64,000 nucleotides of DNA from Falsiroseomonas bella. Lineage in GTDB: Bacteria; Pseudomonadota; Alphaproteobacteria; Acetobacterales; Acetobacteraceae. The first letter of the stretch is position 1; each line of letters opens with the position of its first letter. Where the stretch lies: contig NZ_QGNA01000006.1 in the NCBI RefSeq assembly GCF_003173615.1, positions 186,001 to 250,000 of the forward strand, written 5' to 3'. The notes beneath the pieces were generated by a model. It had not been told where the DNA came from and ran no database searches. It worked only from the letters and a program-made list of their open reading frames with translations. Of the stretch, positions 9,225 through 17,230 are shown one piece after another. A program made the translations under genes and the position numbers.

Positions 9225-10961
9225 ATGCCTGGACATGAAACCCCGCTGATCGCCACCATCGCCGCGGGATTCATGCTGGCCTTCCTGCTGGGCATGGTGG
9301 CGCATCGGCTGCGCCTGTCCCCGCTGGTCGGCTACCTCGCGGCCGGCATCGCCGTCGGGCCCTTCACGCCGGGCTTCGTCGCGGATGCGCAGCTTGCGCA
9401 GGAACTCGCCGAGATGGGGGTGATTCTCCTGATGTTCGGCGTGGGCCTGCATTTCTCGCCGCAGGAACTGATGGCCGTGCGCCGCATCGCCGTGCCCGGT
9501 GCCGTTGCGCAGATCGCCGTCGCGACGTTGCTGGGCATGGCGCTCGCCTGGGGCCTGGGGTGGGGGATCGGGGCCGGTCTCGTCTTCGGCCTGGCGCTGT
9601 CCGTCGCCTCGACCGTCGTGCTGGTCCGCGCGCTGCAGGAAAGGAAGATCCTGGATTCGGAGCGCGGCCGGATCGCCGTCGGCTGGCTGATCGTGGAGGA
9701 CCTGGTGATGGTCCTCGCGCTCGTGCTCCTGCCGGCGCTGGCGCCGGCACTCGCCGCCGACACGCTGCTGCCCGCCGGCGAAATCGCCATGACAGTCGGG
9801 ATCACGCTGCTGAAGGTCGCCGCCTTCGTCGCGGTGATGCTGATCGCCGGGCGGCGGATCATCCCCTGGATCATGCACCACGCCGCGCATACCGGCTCGC
9901 GCGAGCTGTTCCGGCTGGCGGTCTATGCGGTCGCGCTCGGGGTCGCCTTCGGTGCGGCAAAGATGTTCGAGGTGAGCTTTGCCCTCGGCGCCTTCTTCGC
10001 CGGCATGATGATGGGCGAAAGCCGCCTCAGCCAGCGCGCGGCGGACGAGGCGCTGCCGTTGCGCGACGCCTTCGCCGTGCTGTTCTTCGTCTCGGTGGGG
10101 ATGCTGTTCAACCCGGCAGTGCTGGTCGAGGATCCGCTGGCCGTGCTGGCCACCGTGGCGATCATCGTCCTCGGCAAGTCGATCGCCGCCTTCCTCATCG
10201 TGCGCGCCTTCGGGCATCCGACGACCACCGCGCTGACCGTCTCCGCGGCGCTGGCGCAGATCGGCGAGTTCTCCTTCATCCTGGTCGGCCTCGGCCTCGC
10301 CTTGAATCTGCTGCCGGCGGAGGGAAGGGATCTGGTGCTGGCCGGCGCCATCCTCTCCATCATGCTGAACCCCTTCCTGTTCGTGGCCGTCGAGCGCGGA
10401 CGGACGAAACTGCTGACGCGCATCCGTTTCACGACCGACGCAGCGCCTGTCGCGCCGGCGCCCGCGCCGCAGCCGGAGCCGGCCCTTGCTCCGCCCGCGC
10501 CCGCGCCAGAGCCCGAGCCGGAGCCCCCGGCGGTGACCACGCTCACAGACCACGACGTGGTCGTCGGCTATGGTCGCGTCGGTTCGATCATCGGTCCCGC
10601 GCTGGTGCAGGCCGGCCGGCCGGTGCTCGTCATCACGGATGACGAGGCGTCGGCGGAAGCGGCCCGGATCGCCGGGGCGGAGGTGCTGGTGGGCAACGCC
10701 GCCGATCCCGAGGTGATCGCCGCAGCGAATCTCGCGGCCGCGCACCGCCTCTTCTGCACTGTTCCCGAGGCCTTCGAGGCGGGCCAGGTGGTTCACCAGG
10801 CGCGCGCGCTGAATCCGCGGCTGTTCATCCTGGCGCGGGCGCATTCCGATGCAGCGGTCGCGCACCTTGCTGGATTGGGGGCGGACACGACCGTGCTCGG
10901 CGAGCGCGAGATCGCCCTGCGCATGCTGGACAGTGCGCCGGTCCACCCGGCCGCGCCGTAG
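9225..10961 (+). CDS. CPA2/Kef-type monovalent cation:proton antiporter with TrkA-N domain
   Basis: 578 residues. The first 390 form the CPA2 membrane domain with many hydrophobic spans; SPLVGYLAAGIAVGPFTPGF and ALAQIGEFSFILVGLGLAL are Kef/YbaL signatures. Residues about 404-440 are a Pro/Ala/Glu-rich linker (APAPQPEPALAPPAPAPEPE). After it, DHDVVVGYGRVGSIIGPAL starts a TrkA-N (RCK) nucleotide-binding domain, which is short and lacks a TrkA-C domain. The architecture matches E. coli YbaL, a potassium efflux system regulated through the cytoplasmic domain. It stands alone after dadA. Confidence 0.88.
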   Translation: MPGHETPLIATIAAGFMLAFLLGMVAHRLRLSPLVGYLAAGIAVGPFTPGFVADAQLAQELAEMGVILLMFGVGLHFSPQELMAVRRIAVPGAVAQIAVATLLGMALAWGLGWGIGAGLVFGLALSVASTVVLVRALQERKILDSERGRIAVGWLIVEDLVMVLALVLLPALAPALAADTLLPAGEIAMTVGITLLKVAAFVAVMLIAGRRIIPWIMHHAAHTGSRELFRLAVYAVALGVAFGAAKMFEVSFALGAFFAGMMMGESRLSQRAADEALPLRDAFAVLFFVSVGMLFNPAVLVEDPLAVLATVAIIVLGKSIAAFLIVRAFGHPTTTALTVSAALAQIGEFSFILVGLGLALNLLPAEGRDLVLAGAILSIMLNPFLFVAVERGRTKLLTRIRFTTDAAPVAPAPAPQPEPALAPPAPAPEPEPEPPAVTTLTDHDVVVGYGRVGSIIGPALVQAGRPVLVITDDEASAEAARIAGAEVLVGNAADPEVIAAANLAAAHRLFCTVPEAFEAGQVVHQARALNPRLFILARAHSDAAVAHLAGLGADTTVLGEREIALRMLDSAPVHPAAP

Positions 10962-10969
10962 GGTGCGGG

Positions 10970-11006
10970 GCGCCCTGGTCGGACTTGGCCGCCCGCGACA
11001 GGGCGC
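10970..11006. terminator. Inverted repeat between convergent genes, possible terminator
   Basis: GCGCCCTG (10970-10977) and CAGGGCGC (10999-11006) are perfect inverted repeats with a 21-nt loop. They fill the gap between the stop codon of the antiporter gene and the stop codon of the convergent AhpD-like gene. There is no T-tract, so intrinsic termination is plausible but unproven. Confidence 0.45.
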
Positions 11007-11597
11007 TCACCGATGCTTGCCGACAGTCCACCCCTCCCGGACGAGATGCTTCTCGCCGGCGGCGATGCCGATGGGCTCCAGTGCGGTCCCCATCGAATCG
11101 TTCCAGCGATTCAGGAAGCCGAACAGCGCAACGACGCCCAGGATCTCGACGATCTCGTCCTCGCTCCAGTGGCTGCGCAGCGCCGCCCCGATGTCCGGCG
11201 TCACGGCGTTCGGCACGGAAGCGGCGGCGATCGCGAAGTCGAAGGCGGCGCGCTCGGCCTCGGTGAAGTGGGGGCTCGTGCGATAGGACCAGATGTCGGC
11301 CAGCCGCTCCGGCGTGGCGCCGAAGCGCTCGGCTGCAAGGATCGTGTGCGCCTCGCAATAGTGGCAGCCGGCCGTGTGCGAGGCGAGGTAACCGATCAGG
11401 CGCTTCTGTTCGGCTGTCACCCCCGCGTGGTTCGCCATCACGGCCTTGTTGAGTTCGGTGAAGGCCCGCGCGATCGCGGGACGGCGCTGCATGGTCAGCA
11501 CCGAGTTTGGCACCGTGCCGAGGGGGCCTCGGAAGAATTGGATCAGGTCCACGAGGTCCGGGTTGTGGTCCTCCGGCAGCGGGTCCACGAGCGGCAT
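11007..11597 (-). CDS. AhpD-like / carboxymuconolactone decarboxylase family protein
   Basis: 196 residues. The core TAEQKRLIGYLASHTAGCHY with CHYCEAH (CxxCxxH) is the redox and proton-relay motif of peroxidase-related AhpD-like proteins, followed by ILAAERFGATPERLADIWSY. The second half repeats a helical CMD-like pattern (WSEDEIVEILGVVALFGFLN). The family includes alkylhydroperoxidases and decarboxylases, and the two-cysteine motif favours a peroxidase role. It converges on the antiporter gene. Its own upstream gap (about 120 bp) holds nothing I can name. Confidence 0.8.
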   Translation of the reverse strand: MPLVDPLPEDHNPDLVDLIQFFRGPLGTVPNSVLTMQRRPAIARAFTELNKAVMANHAGVTAEQKRLIGYLASHTAGCHYCEAHTILAAERFGATPERLADIWSYRTSPHFTEAERAAFDFAIAAASVPNAVTPDIGAALRSHWSEDEIVEILGVVALFGFLNRWNDSMGTALEPIGIAAGEKHLVREGWTVGKHR

Positions 11598-11716
11598 GCT
11601 TCCTCCTTGCGTGTTGAGGCGTGCCGGGCAGACCTCCCGGGCTGACAGCCTCCGGTCATCGGGCTCCGCGCTGCCGCGAGTGTCCCGGCTCCGTCAGCGT
11701 CGGGCAAGCGGAGCCT

Positions 11717-12364
11717 TCATTCCGCGTCGGGCTGGGCCTCCGGCGCCGCGGCCATGAAGGCCGGCAGCGCGCGGCAGGCTGCCTCGACGGCGAGGATCCT
11801 CGGATAGGGTGACAGGTCGCATCCGAAGCGCCGCGCATTGCCGAGTTGCGGCACCAGGCAGAGATCCGCCATGCCCGGCACGTCGCCATGGCAGAAGCGC
11901 CCGGCGGCAGGCTCCGCGAGACGCGCCTCGAAGGCGGCGAGGCCGGTCGCGATCCAGTGCCTCGCCCAGGCATCGATCGCCGGCTGCTCCTGCCCCATCT
12001 CTCGCTTCAGATACTGCAGGACGCGCAGGTTCTGGATCGGGTGGATGTCGCAGGCGATGATCTGGGCCAGTGCGCGCACCCGCGCCCGGCCCCAGGCATC
12101 CGCGGGCAGCAGCCTCGGGCCGGGCTGCGTCTCGTCCAGCCACTCGAGGACCGCGAGCGACTGCGTCAGGGCGCCCTGGCCAGCTACCTCCAGCGTCGGA
12201 ACCAGCCCCTGCGGATTCAGCGCCAGATGATCGGGGGCCGCCTGCTCTCCCTTGCGCAGATGGCGGGAGACCTGTCGGGCGGTCAGGCCCTTCAGCCCCA
12301 GCGCGATCCGCACCCGCCAGGCCGCCGAGGACCGGAAATAGCCGTGCAGGATCATCTCGGTCAT
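11717..12364 (-). CDS. maiA: Maleylacetoacetate isomerase (zeta-class GST)
   Basis: 215 residues. The zeta-class N-terminal signature is clear: LHGYFRSSAAWRVRIALGLK, where SSAxWR(V)R binds glutathione, followed by NPQGLVPTLEV. C-terminal helices contain IIACDIHPIQNLRVLQYL, another MAAI hallmark. The enzyme isomerises maleylacetoacetate, or maleylpyruvate in paralogous routes, to the fumaryl isomer. A fumarylacetoacetase-family gene lies 1.5 kb away on the other strand, fitting an aromatic-acid route. Start ATG 12364 (MTEM) was chosen over the internal Met at residue 4. Confidence 0.88.
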   Translation of the reverse strand: MTEMILHGYFRSSAAWRVRIALGLKGLTARQVSRHLRKGEQAAPDHLALNPQGLVPTLEVAGQGALTQSLAVLEWLDETQPGPRLLPADAWGRARVRALAQIIACDIHPIQNLRVLQYLKREMGQEQPAIDAWARHWIATGLAAFEARLAEPAAGRFCHGDVPGMADLCLVPQLGNARRFGCDLSPYPRILAVEAACRALPAFMAAAPEAQPDAE

Positions 12365-12463
12365 GCGTCGGGCCCTCCCGCCGCCATCACGGGATTGCCC
12401 GATCCGCCTGTCAACATGGGCAGGGCGCTGATATCGTCGGCCATCGCCCAGAGGATCACCGGC

Positions 12464-13420
12464 ATGGCCAAGATGCGGATCGAGGGTTCCTTCGTTGCCC
12501 TCATCACCCCGTTCAACGCCGATGGAAGCGTGGATTTCGGCGGCTTCCGCACGCTGCTCGACTGGCACGCGGCCAACGGCACATCGGCGGTGCTCATCAT
12601 GGGCTCGACCGGCGAGGTCTCGATGCTGGCCCCGGAAGAGCGCCGCGAGATCGTGGAGCGTACGGCCGCCATGAAGGCCAGTGGGGCGGCAAATCGCATG
12701 AAGTTCTTCTATGGCTGCACCGGGCCGAGCACGGCGGCCACCATCAAGTATCTCCAGCACGCGAAGGCGGCCGGCGCCGACGGCGCCATCCTGGCCGCTC
12801 CCGCCTATATCTGCGCGCCCGAGGACGACATCGAGGCCTATTTCGCCGAATGCGCCGATGCGGTGGACCTGCCCATCGGCATCTACAACAACCCGCCGCG
12901 CGTGAAGTCCGACCTCCACTGGGATCATCTGCTGCGTCTGATGAAGCACCCGAACATCGTGGTGCTGAAGGAGAGCACCACGCGCGTCGGCCAGGTCGCG
13001 CAGGTCTGCGCCGCGCAGCCGGATGCGACCATCATGTGCTGCGACAGCCCCAATCTCGGGCTGGTGGTGCCGACCATGTCGCTCGGCGGGCATGGGACCG
13101 CGAACATGACGGGCAACCTCGACCCGGCCGGCATGGCAGCCTTGTCGACACCCTGGCGCAGGCCGGAGCAGTCCGTGGTGTTCCGCGAAACCTACCTGCG
13201 CCTGCTGCCGCTGCTGCACTTCACCTACAGCGCGATCAACCCGGTGGCCGTGAAGTCGCTGATGAAGGCCGTCGGCTTGCCGGCCGGCGACCTGCGGCGG
13301 CCGTTGTCGGGCCTGAAGCCCGATCATCTCGCAAAAGGCGTCGAAATCGTGCGCCGGCTTGGTCTCGATGCGCGCTATGGCTGGCGCCTGCCCGGCGCGC
13401 TGCCTCTCGCGGCGGAATAG
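12464..13420 (+). CDS. DapA-family (dihydrodipicolinate synthase-like) aldolase/lyase
   Basis: 318 residues, a (beta/alpha)8 class I aldolase of the DapA/NanA superfamily. Visible signatures are FVALITPFNADGSVD, IMGSTGEVSMLAPEER, the catalytic Tyr in IGIYNNPPRV and the Schiff-base Lys in VVLKESTTRVGQV. True DapA normally has GTTGE and sits with lysine genes. Here GSTGE and the catabolic context argue for a paralogue that cleaves or dehydrates a sugar acid or other 2-oxo acid, releasing pyruvate. It is divergent from maiA with 99 bp between starts. Confidence 0.82.
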   Translation: MAKMRIEGSFVALITPFNADGSVDFGGFRTLLDWHAANGTSAVLIMGSTGEVSMLAPEERREIVERTAAMKASGAANRMKFFYGCTGPSTAATIKYLQHAKAAGADGAILAAPAYICAPEDDIEAYFAECADAVDLPIGIYNNPPRVKSDLHWDHLLRLMKHPNIVVLKESTTRVGQVAQVCAAQPDATIMCCDSPNLGLVVPTMSLGGHGTANMTGNLDPAGMAALSTPWRRPEQSVVFRETYLRLLPLLHFTYSAINPVAVKSLMKAVGLPAGDLRRPLSGLKPDHLAKGVEIVRRLGLDARYGWRLPGALPLAAE

Positions 13421-13426
13421 CCGGCG

Positions 13427-13735
13427 CTAGCGCGGCAGCCCGGGCGTGCCCTGAGCCGGCACGCCAGTGCTGCGCTGCGTCTGTCCCTCGATGAGCGGGC
13501 TGCCCTGCGGCGCGACCAGCAGGTCGTGTGGAGCGGTGCGCATGACGGGTGGCGCGGGCGCGCCGGGCGGGCCTTCCAGGATGACGCCCCCGCCCCGATG
13601 CGCCGCGTTCGCGTCGGGCGTCCTCGGGCCTAAGTCGATAGGCGGTCCCGGCGAACGGGAGGGGGCAGGTGTGGTCTGGGCGAATACGGGTGCGGCGAGC
13701 GACATCAGTGTCGCTGCGAGGATGGCCGGACGCAT
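13427..13735 (-). CDS. Small secreted proline-rich protein
   Basis: 102 residues. Signal peptide MRPAILAATLMSLAAPVFAQ with Ala-x-Ala-type cleavage, then a low-complexity Pro/Gly/Thr-rich mature chain (TPAPSRSPGPPIDLGPRTPD, then PGAPAPPVMRTAPHD). No domain is recognisable and the chain is probably disordered in the periplasm. Start ATG 13735 is chosen because it gives the signal peptide; the frame remains open further upstream. It ends 6 bp from the convergent aldolase gene. Confidence 0.55.
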   Translation of the reverse strand: MRPAILAATLMSLAAPVFAQTTPAPSRSPGPPIDLGPRTPDANAAHRGGGVILEGPPGAPAPPVMRTAPHDLLVAPQGSPLIEGQTQRSTGVPAQGTPGLPR

Positions 13736-13880
13736 CGGGCTGGGTCCCTCCGGTTGCGTGCGGCCAACGCGCGGCACGACGGGACGTTCAACGCGCCCTG
13801 GGACGCCGTCATCATTCGGATTGGACGGTCGCGATGCGCCCGATATGGTCGTGCCCGTTCGGTGAGGGAGGGGTCCCGGA

Positions 13881-14753
13881 ATGCGTCTCCTGCGGTTCGA
13901 AGATGGCGGTCGCGCCACTCTCGGGGTTCGCCTGGGCAGCGAGGTGGTGCCGGTTTCCTCCCTCGCCGGCTTCCCGAGCGATCCGGTCGCCATTCTCACC
14001 GGGGGGCCTGCGATGCGCTCGAAGCTCGTCGCCGCGGCGGACGCCTGTCCTGTCCGGCGTCCGCTCGACGGGCTCAAGCTGCTCATGCCCATCGGGAATC
14101 CCGGGAAGGTAATCTGCATCGGGCTGAACTACGCGCTTCACGCGAAGGAGGGGAACAATCCCATCCCGGATTACCCGGCCGTCTTCCTGCGCGTGCAGAC
14201 CTCGCTGATCGGTCCGGACGCCCCCATGCTGCGCCCGGGCTGTTCGACGAAGCTGGATTACGAAGCGGAACTCGCGGTCGTCATCGGCGCGCGGGCGCGT
14301 TGCCTGAAGGAAGCCGACGCGCTTGCCCATGTCGGCGCCTACAGCCTGTTCAACGACGGCTCCGTGCGCGACTACCAGCGGAAGTCCACGCAATGGACCA
14401 TGGGCAAGAACTTCGATGCGACAGGCGCCTTCGGCCCGGAACTGGTCACGCCGGACGAGTTGCCGCCCGGCGCCGCGCCGCTGCGCATCACCGCCCGCGT
14501 TGACGGCCGCACGGTGCAGGACAGCACGACCGGCGACATGATCTTTCCGGTGGCGCGCTGCATCGCGATCCTCTCGGAAGTGATGACGCTGGAGCCGGGC
14601 GACGTCATCGCCACCGGCACGCCGTCGGGCGTCGGCTATGCGCGCAAGCCCGATCCGCTGTTCCTCGCACCGGGGATGACGGTGGAGGTGGAGGTCGAGG
14701 GCATTGGCGTGCTGCGCAACGGCGTCGCTGACGATCCCGCCTTCGCGACGTGA
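13881..14753 (+). CDS. Fumarylacetoacetate hydrolase (FAH) family protein
   Basis: 290 residues. After an N-terminal domain come the FAH core motifs: ICIGLNYALHAKE, DYEAELAVVIG (the acidic metal ligands), TQWTMGKNFD, and the C-terminal TGTPSGVGYARKPDPLFL. The family hydrolyses or decarboxylates acylpyruvates and fumarylacetoacetate, or hydrates 2-oxopent-4-enoates, using Mg or Mn. Preceded by a good ribosome site (GAGGGAGGGG) and followed after 30 bp by a TctC receptor, then a dioxygenase remnant. This suggests a former aromatic or hydroxylated-acid degradation operon. Confidence 0.88.
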   Translation: MRLLRFEDGGRATLGVRLGSEVVPVSSLAGFPSDPVAILTGGPAMRSKLVAAADACPVRRPLDGLKLLMPIGNPGKVICIGLNYALHAKEGNNPIPDYPAVFLRVQTSLIGPDAPMLRPGCSTKLDYEAELAVVIGARARCLKEADALAHVGAYSLFNDGSVRDYQRKSTQWTMGKNFDATGAFGPELVTPDELPPGAAPLRITARVDGRTVQDSTTGDMIFPVARCIAILSEVMTLEPGDVIATGTPSGVGYARKPDPLFLAPGMTVEVEVEGIGVLRNGVADDPAFAT

Positions 14754-14783
14754 CCTGAAGCAGAACGCGGGGAGGAAACGACA

Positions 14784-15755
14784 ATGAACATCGCCACCAC
14801 ACGGCGTGCTGCGCTGCTTGGCGCCGGCGCATTTCTCGCGGCGCCGCGCCTCGCGCATGCGCAGGCCTGGCCGGACAAGCCGGTGCGCATCGTTGTCGCC
14901 TTCCCGCCTGGTTCCTCGACGGATGTGCTGGCGCGCGCGCTCGGCAACGCGCTGCAGCCGGTGCTCGGGCAGCCTGTGGTGGTGGAGAACCGGCCGGGTG
15001 CCGGCGGCAACATCGCGACGGTCGCGGTCAAGCGCGGCCCGGCCGATGGCAGCGTCTTCCTCGCCCACTCGGTGGCCTTCTCCGTCAACCCGAGCCTGTT
15101 CGGCAATGCCGGCTACGAGGCGACCGAGTTCGAGCCGGTCGCCATGCTGGCCAGCACGCCGAACATCATCACGGTGAACCCGGAGAAGCTTCAGGTCGGC
15201 AACCTACAGGACCTGATTGCGGCCGCGAAGTCACGCCCGCTGGACTATGGCTCCTCCGGCATCGGGACCACGACGCATCTCGGGATGGAGCTGCTTTTCC
15301 GCCGCCTCGCAGGCGTCGAAATCCAGCACGTGCCCTTTGGCCCCGCGCAGGCCGTCACGGCCGTGGTCGGCGGCCAGGTGCCGGTGGGCAGCACGAGCCT
15401 GCCGCCCGCGCTGCCGATGGTGCGCGACGGCAGGCTGCGCGGCATCGCGGTGACCAGCCTGCGACGCGACCCATCGCTGCCCGAGGTGCCGACCGTGGCC
15501 GAGCAGGGCTTCACCGGCTTCGAGGCGCTGACTTGGTTCGGCATGTTCGCCCCGCCCGGCACCCCGGCCGCCATCTGCGACCGGATGAATGCCGAGGTGA
15601 ACCGCGCCCTCAACTCCGCCGAGCTGGCGCAGCGCCTGAACGCCGCCGGCTTCGCCCCCGACCCCCGCCCGCGCGACGACTTCGCGGCCTATCTACGCGA
15701 CGAGGTGACCAAATGGGCCGATGTCGTGCGCGCCTCCGGCGCCACGGCGAACTAG
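14784..15755 (+). CDS. Tripartite tricarboxylate (Bug/TctC) family receptor
   Basis: 323 residues with a twin-arginine-like leader (TTRRAALLGAGAFLAA, cleavage after AHAQ). Bug signature WPDKPVRIVVAFPPGSSTDV and ligand loop NRPGAGGNIAT; the family's conserved C-terminal WFGMFAPPGTPA is present. The protein is periplasmic. It lies 30 bp after the FAH-family gene, so it probably captures the carboxylated compound that the operon degrades. No membrane carrier genes accompany it; the following gene is a broken dioxygenase. Confidence 0.9.
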   Translation: MNIATTRRAALLGAGAFLAAPRLAHAQAWPDKPVRIVVAFPPGSSTDVLARALGNALQPVLGQPVVVENRPGAGGNIATVAVKRGPADGSVFLAHSVAFSVNPSLFGNAGYEATEFEPVAMLASTPNIITVNPEKLQVGNLQDLIAAAKSRPLDYGSSGIGTTTHLGMELLFRRLAGVEIQHVPFGPAQAVTAVVGGQVPVGSTSLPPALPMVRDGRLRGIAVTSLRRDPSLPEVPTVAEQGFTGFEALTWFGMFAPPGTPAAICDRMNAEVNRALNSAELAQRLNAAGFAPDPRPRDDFAAYLRDEVTKWADVVRASGATAN

Positions 15756-15889
15756 GACCGGCCGGATGCGCGACGCCTGGTGGCCGGCGCATCTGCACGC
15801 GATCTCGGAGGCCGCTGCTCAGCGGCCGCTCGTGACCGAACTCTTCCTGGAAGACGATCCCTATCTGGACCGCGATGCGGTGTTCGGTG

Positions 15890-15893
15890 TCAG
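15890..15893. repeat. Target-site duplication (TCAG), left copy
   Basis: TCAG immediately precedes the TGGTCC left end of the IS element and is repeated exactly at 17100-17103 after the right end. A 4-bp duplication is characteristic of the IS407 subgroup of the IS3 family. Confidence 0.85.
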
Positions 15894-15918
15894 TGGTCCT
15901 GAACCCGGAATCTGGTCC
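15894..15918 (+). repeat. IS left inverted repeat
   Basis: TGGTCCTGAACCCGGAATCT followed by GGTCC; pairs with the right end allowing one gap and a few mismatches. Confidence 0.8.
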
Positions 15919-15967
15919 ATCGGGAGGGCAACTTTTTCGGGCACTCTGATCCCTGGAGGAGGGTGCC

Positions 15968-16234
15968 ATGAAGCGGAAGCGTTACGCGGATGAGCAGATC
16001 GCCTTTGCGCTGAGGCAGGCGGAGAGCGGCACGTCGGTGGAGGAGATCTGCCGCAAGCTGGGCGTCTCCGAGCCGACGTTCTACCGGTGGAAGAAGCAGT
16101 TCGCTGGGATGGGCGTGGCGGAAATCCGGCGGCTGAAGCAGCTTGAGGAGGAGAACGCGAAGCTCAAGCGGCTTGTCGCCGACCTGACGCTCGACAAGAC
16201 GATGTTGCAGGACGTCCTGCGCCGAAAGTGGTGA
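15968..16234 (+). CDS. IS3-family transposase OrfA
   Basis: 88 residues. Helix-turn-helix of the IS3 OrfA type: YADEQIAFALRQAESGTSVE and then GVSEPTFYRWKKQF, followed by a leucine-zipper-like stretch LKQLEEENAKLKRLVADLTL used for OrfA/OrfAB multimerisation. It has a good ribosome site (GGAGGAGG) 6 bp before the ATG. The gene ends in a 7-bp overlap with OrfB, which is in the -1 frame. Confidence 0.92.
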   Translation: MKRKRYADEQIAFALRQAESGTSVEEICRKLGVSEPTFYRWKKQFAGMGVAEIRRLKQLEEENAKLKRLVADLTLDKTMLQDVLRRKW

Positions 16235-17070
16235 AGCCCACCGTTCGCCGTGAGGTGGTGCGCCATCTGCAGGGCGCCTACGGCGTGGGCGAGCGGCGGG
16301 CATGCTCGGCGACAGGCTTCCGTCGATCGTCGCAACGGTATCGGCCACGGCGTGATCCGCAGGTCGAACTGCGGATGCGGCTGCGTGATCTGGCCGCGAG
16401 CCGTGTCCGATATGGCTACCGGCGGCTGCATGTTCTGCTCAGGCGAGAGGGTTGGCCCGTGAACGCGAAACGCGTCTACCGCCTCTATGCTGAGGAAGGG
16501 CTCACGATCCGCAGCAAGGTGCCGCGGCGCAAGCGGGCCTGGCGCTACCGGGTCGGCCGGCCGAGGGCGGTCGCACCGAACGAGGTCTGGAGCATGGACT
16601 TCGTCTCGGATGCGCTGTTCGACGGCCGGCCGATCCGAATTCTCGCGGTGATCGACGCCCATACGCGAGAGGCGCTCTCGATAGCACCGAGAGCCAATTT
16701 CCGGGCGTTTGACGTGGTCGCCGAGCTCGACGGGCTGGCGCGGCGGCGGGGGCGGCCGAAGGCGCTGAAGGTAGACAACGGCCCGGAGTTCGCGGGCCGG
16801 ATGCTGGACCAGTGGGCGCACCTGAACGGGGTGGAGATCGACTTCTCCCGCCCGGGAAAGCCCACCGACAACGCCCACATCGAGGCGTTCAACAGCCGGC
16901 TGCGGGCGGAGTGCCTCAACGCGTCCTGGTTCCTGTCGCTGGCCGATGCGAGGGACCGGCTCGAGGCGTGGAGGACGGAGTACAACGAGGAACGGCCGCA
17001 CGGGTCATTGGGAAACTTGACCCCGCGGGCGTTCGCCGAGCAGGCTCAACAAGCCCGACGAGTTGCCTAG
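16228..17070 (+). CDS. IS3-family transposase OrfB (DDE catalytic domain)
   Basis: 280 residues if it begins at GTG 16228 inside the end of OrfA. The DDE triad is visible in WSMDFVSDALF (first Asp), LKVDNGPEFAGR (second Asp) and NAHIEAFNSRLRAECLNASW (Glu, with the following R and K/R-rich tract). The C-terminus YNEERPHGSLGNLTPRAFAE is typical of the group. Translation could be by re-initiation at the GTG or by -1 frameshifting from OrfA. The frame is intact to its stop at 17070, 29 bp before the IS end. Confidence 0.92.
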   Translation: MVKPTVRREVVRHLQGAYGVGERRACSATGFRRSSQRYRPRRDPQVELRMRLRDLAASRVRYGYRRLHVLLRREGWPVNAKRVYRLYAEEGLTIRSKVPRRKRAWRYRVGRPRAVAPNEVWSMDFVSDALFDGRPIRILAVIDAHTREALSIAPRANFRAFDVVAELDGLARRRGRPKALKVDNGPEFAGRMLDQWAHLNGVEIDFSRPGKPTDNAHIEAFNSRLRAECLNASWFLSLADARDRLEAWRTEYNEERPHGSLGNLTPRAFAEQAQQARRVA

Positions 17071-17075
17071 CCGCC

Positions 17076-17099
17076 GGACCAGCGTTGGGGTCAGGACCA
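17076..17099 (-). repeat. IS right inverted repeat
   Basis: On the minus strand it reads TGGTCCTGACCCCAACGCTG followed by GTCC, pairing with the left end. Confidence 0.8.
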
Positions 17100-17103
17100 T
17101 CAG
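17100..17103. repeat. Target-site duplication (TCAG), right copy
   Basis: Second TCAG, directly after the CCA right end of the IS. Deleting the IS plus one copy restores the dioxygenase reading frame. Confidence 0.85.
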
Positions 17104-17230
17104 GCCGGACCTTGTCGTGCCGCTCGGCACCATGCGACGGGAGCAGACGCCGGCGCATCTGGTCGCGCGCGACAGGCTGCCGGAGACCGTTCTGCAAGCA
17201 TCGCTGCTGATCCGCATCGCACGCGCCTGA

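Larger units (their letters stand above)
15894..17099 (+). mobile_element. Complete IS3-family insertion sequence, IS407-group type (1206 bp)
   Basis: Bounded by imperfect inverted repeats: the left end begins TGGTCCTGAACCCGG and the right end, read inward, begins TGGTCCTGACCCCAA; both continue to CTGGTCC, about 24-25 bp in all. The termini are TG...CA as in all IS3 elements. Two overlapping frames encode OrfA and a DDE OrfB. Flanking TCAG repeats show a simple transposition event with no later rearrangement at the ends. Both frames and both ends look intact, so it may still be active. Confidence 0.92.
15766..17230 (+). pseudogene. Intradiol ring-cleavage dioxygenase remnant split by an IS
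   Basis: The 5' part (15766-15893) encodes WWPAHLHAISEAAAQRPLVT and then DPYLDRDAVFGV, which match the C-terminal domain of catechol/hydroxyquinol 1,2-dioxygenases: HxH supplies two iron ligands, and GDPYLDxDAVFGV is a family signature. Removing the IS and one 4-bp duplication joins it in frame to 17104-17230, giving an 84-residue open frame of 85 codons that ends at TGA 17228. The roughly 200 N-terminal residues with the tyrosine ligands are absent: the TctC gene ends only 10 bp upstream. The gene was therefore truncated before the IS landed. It is non-functional. Confidence 0.75.

Noticed and set aside
7827-10946. A 1039-codon open frame on the minus strand
   Set aside because: It runs antisense to dadA and the Kef-type antiporter, both with clear domain motifs. 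Its translation is Arg/Gln/His/Gly-rich with no domain. In DNA this GC-rich, antisense frames stay open by codon bias.
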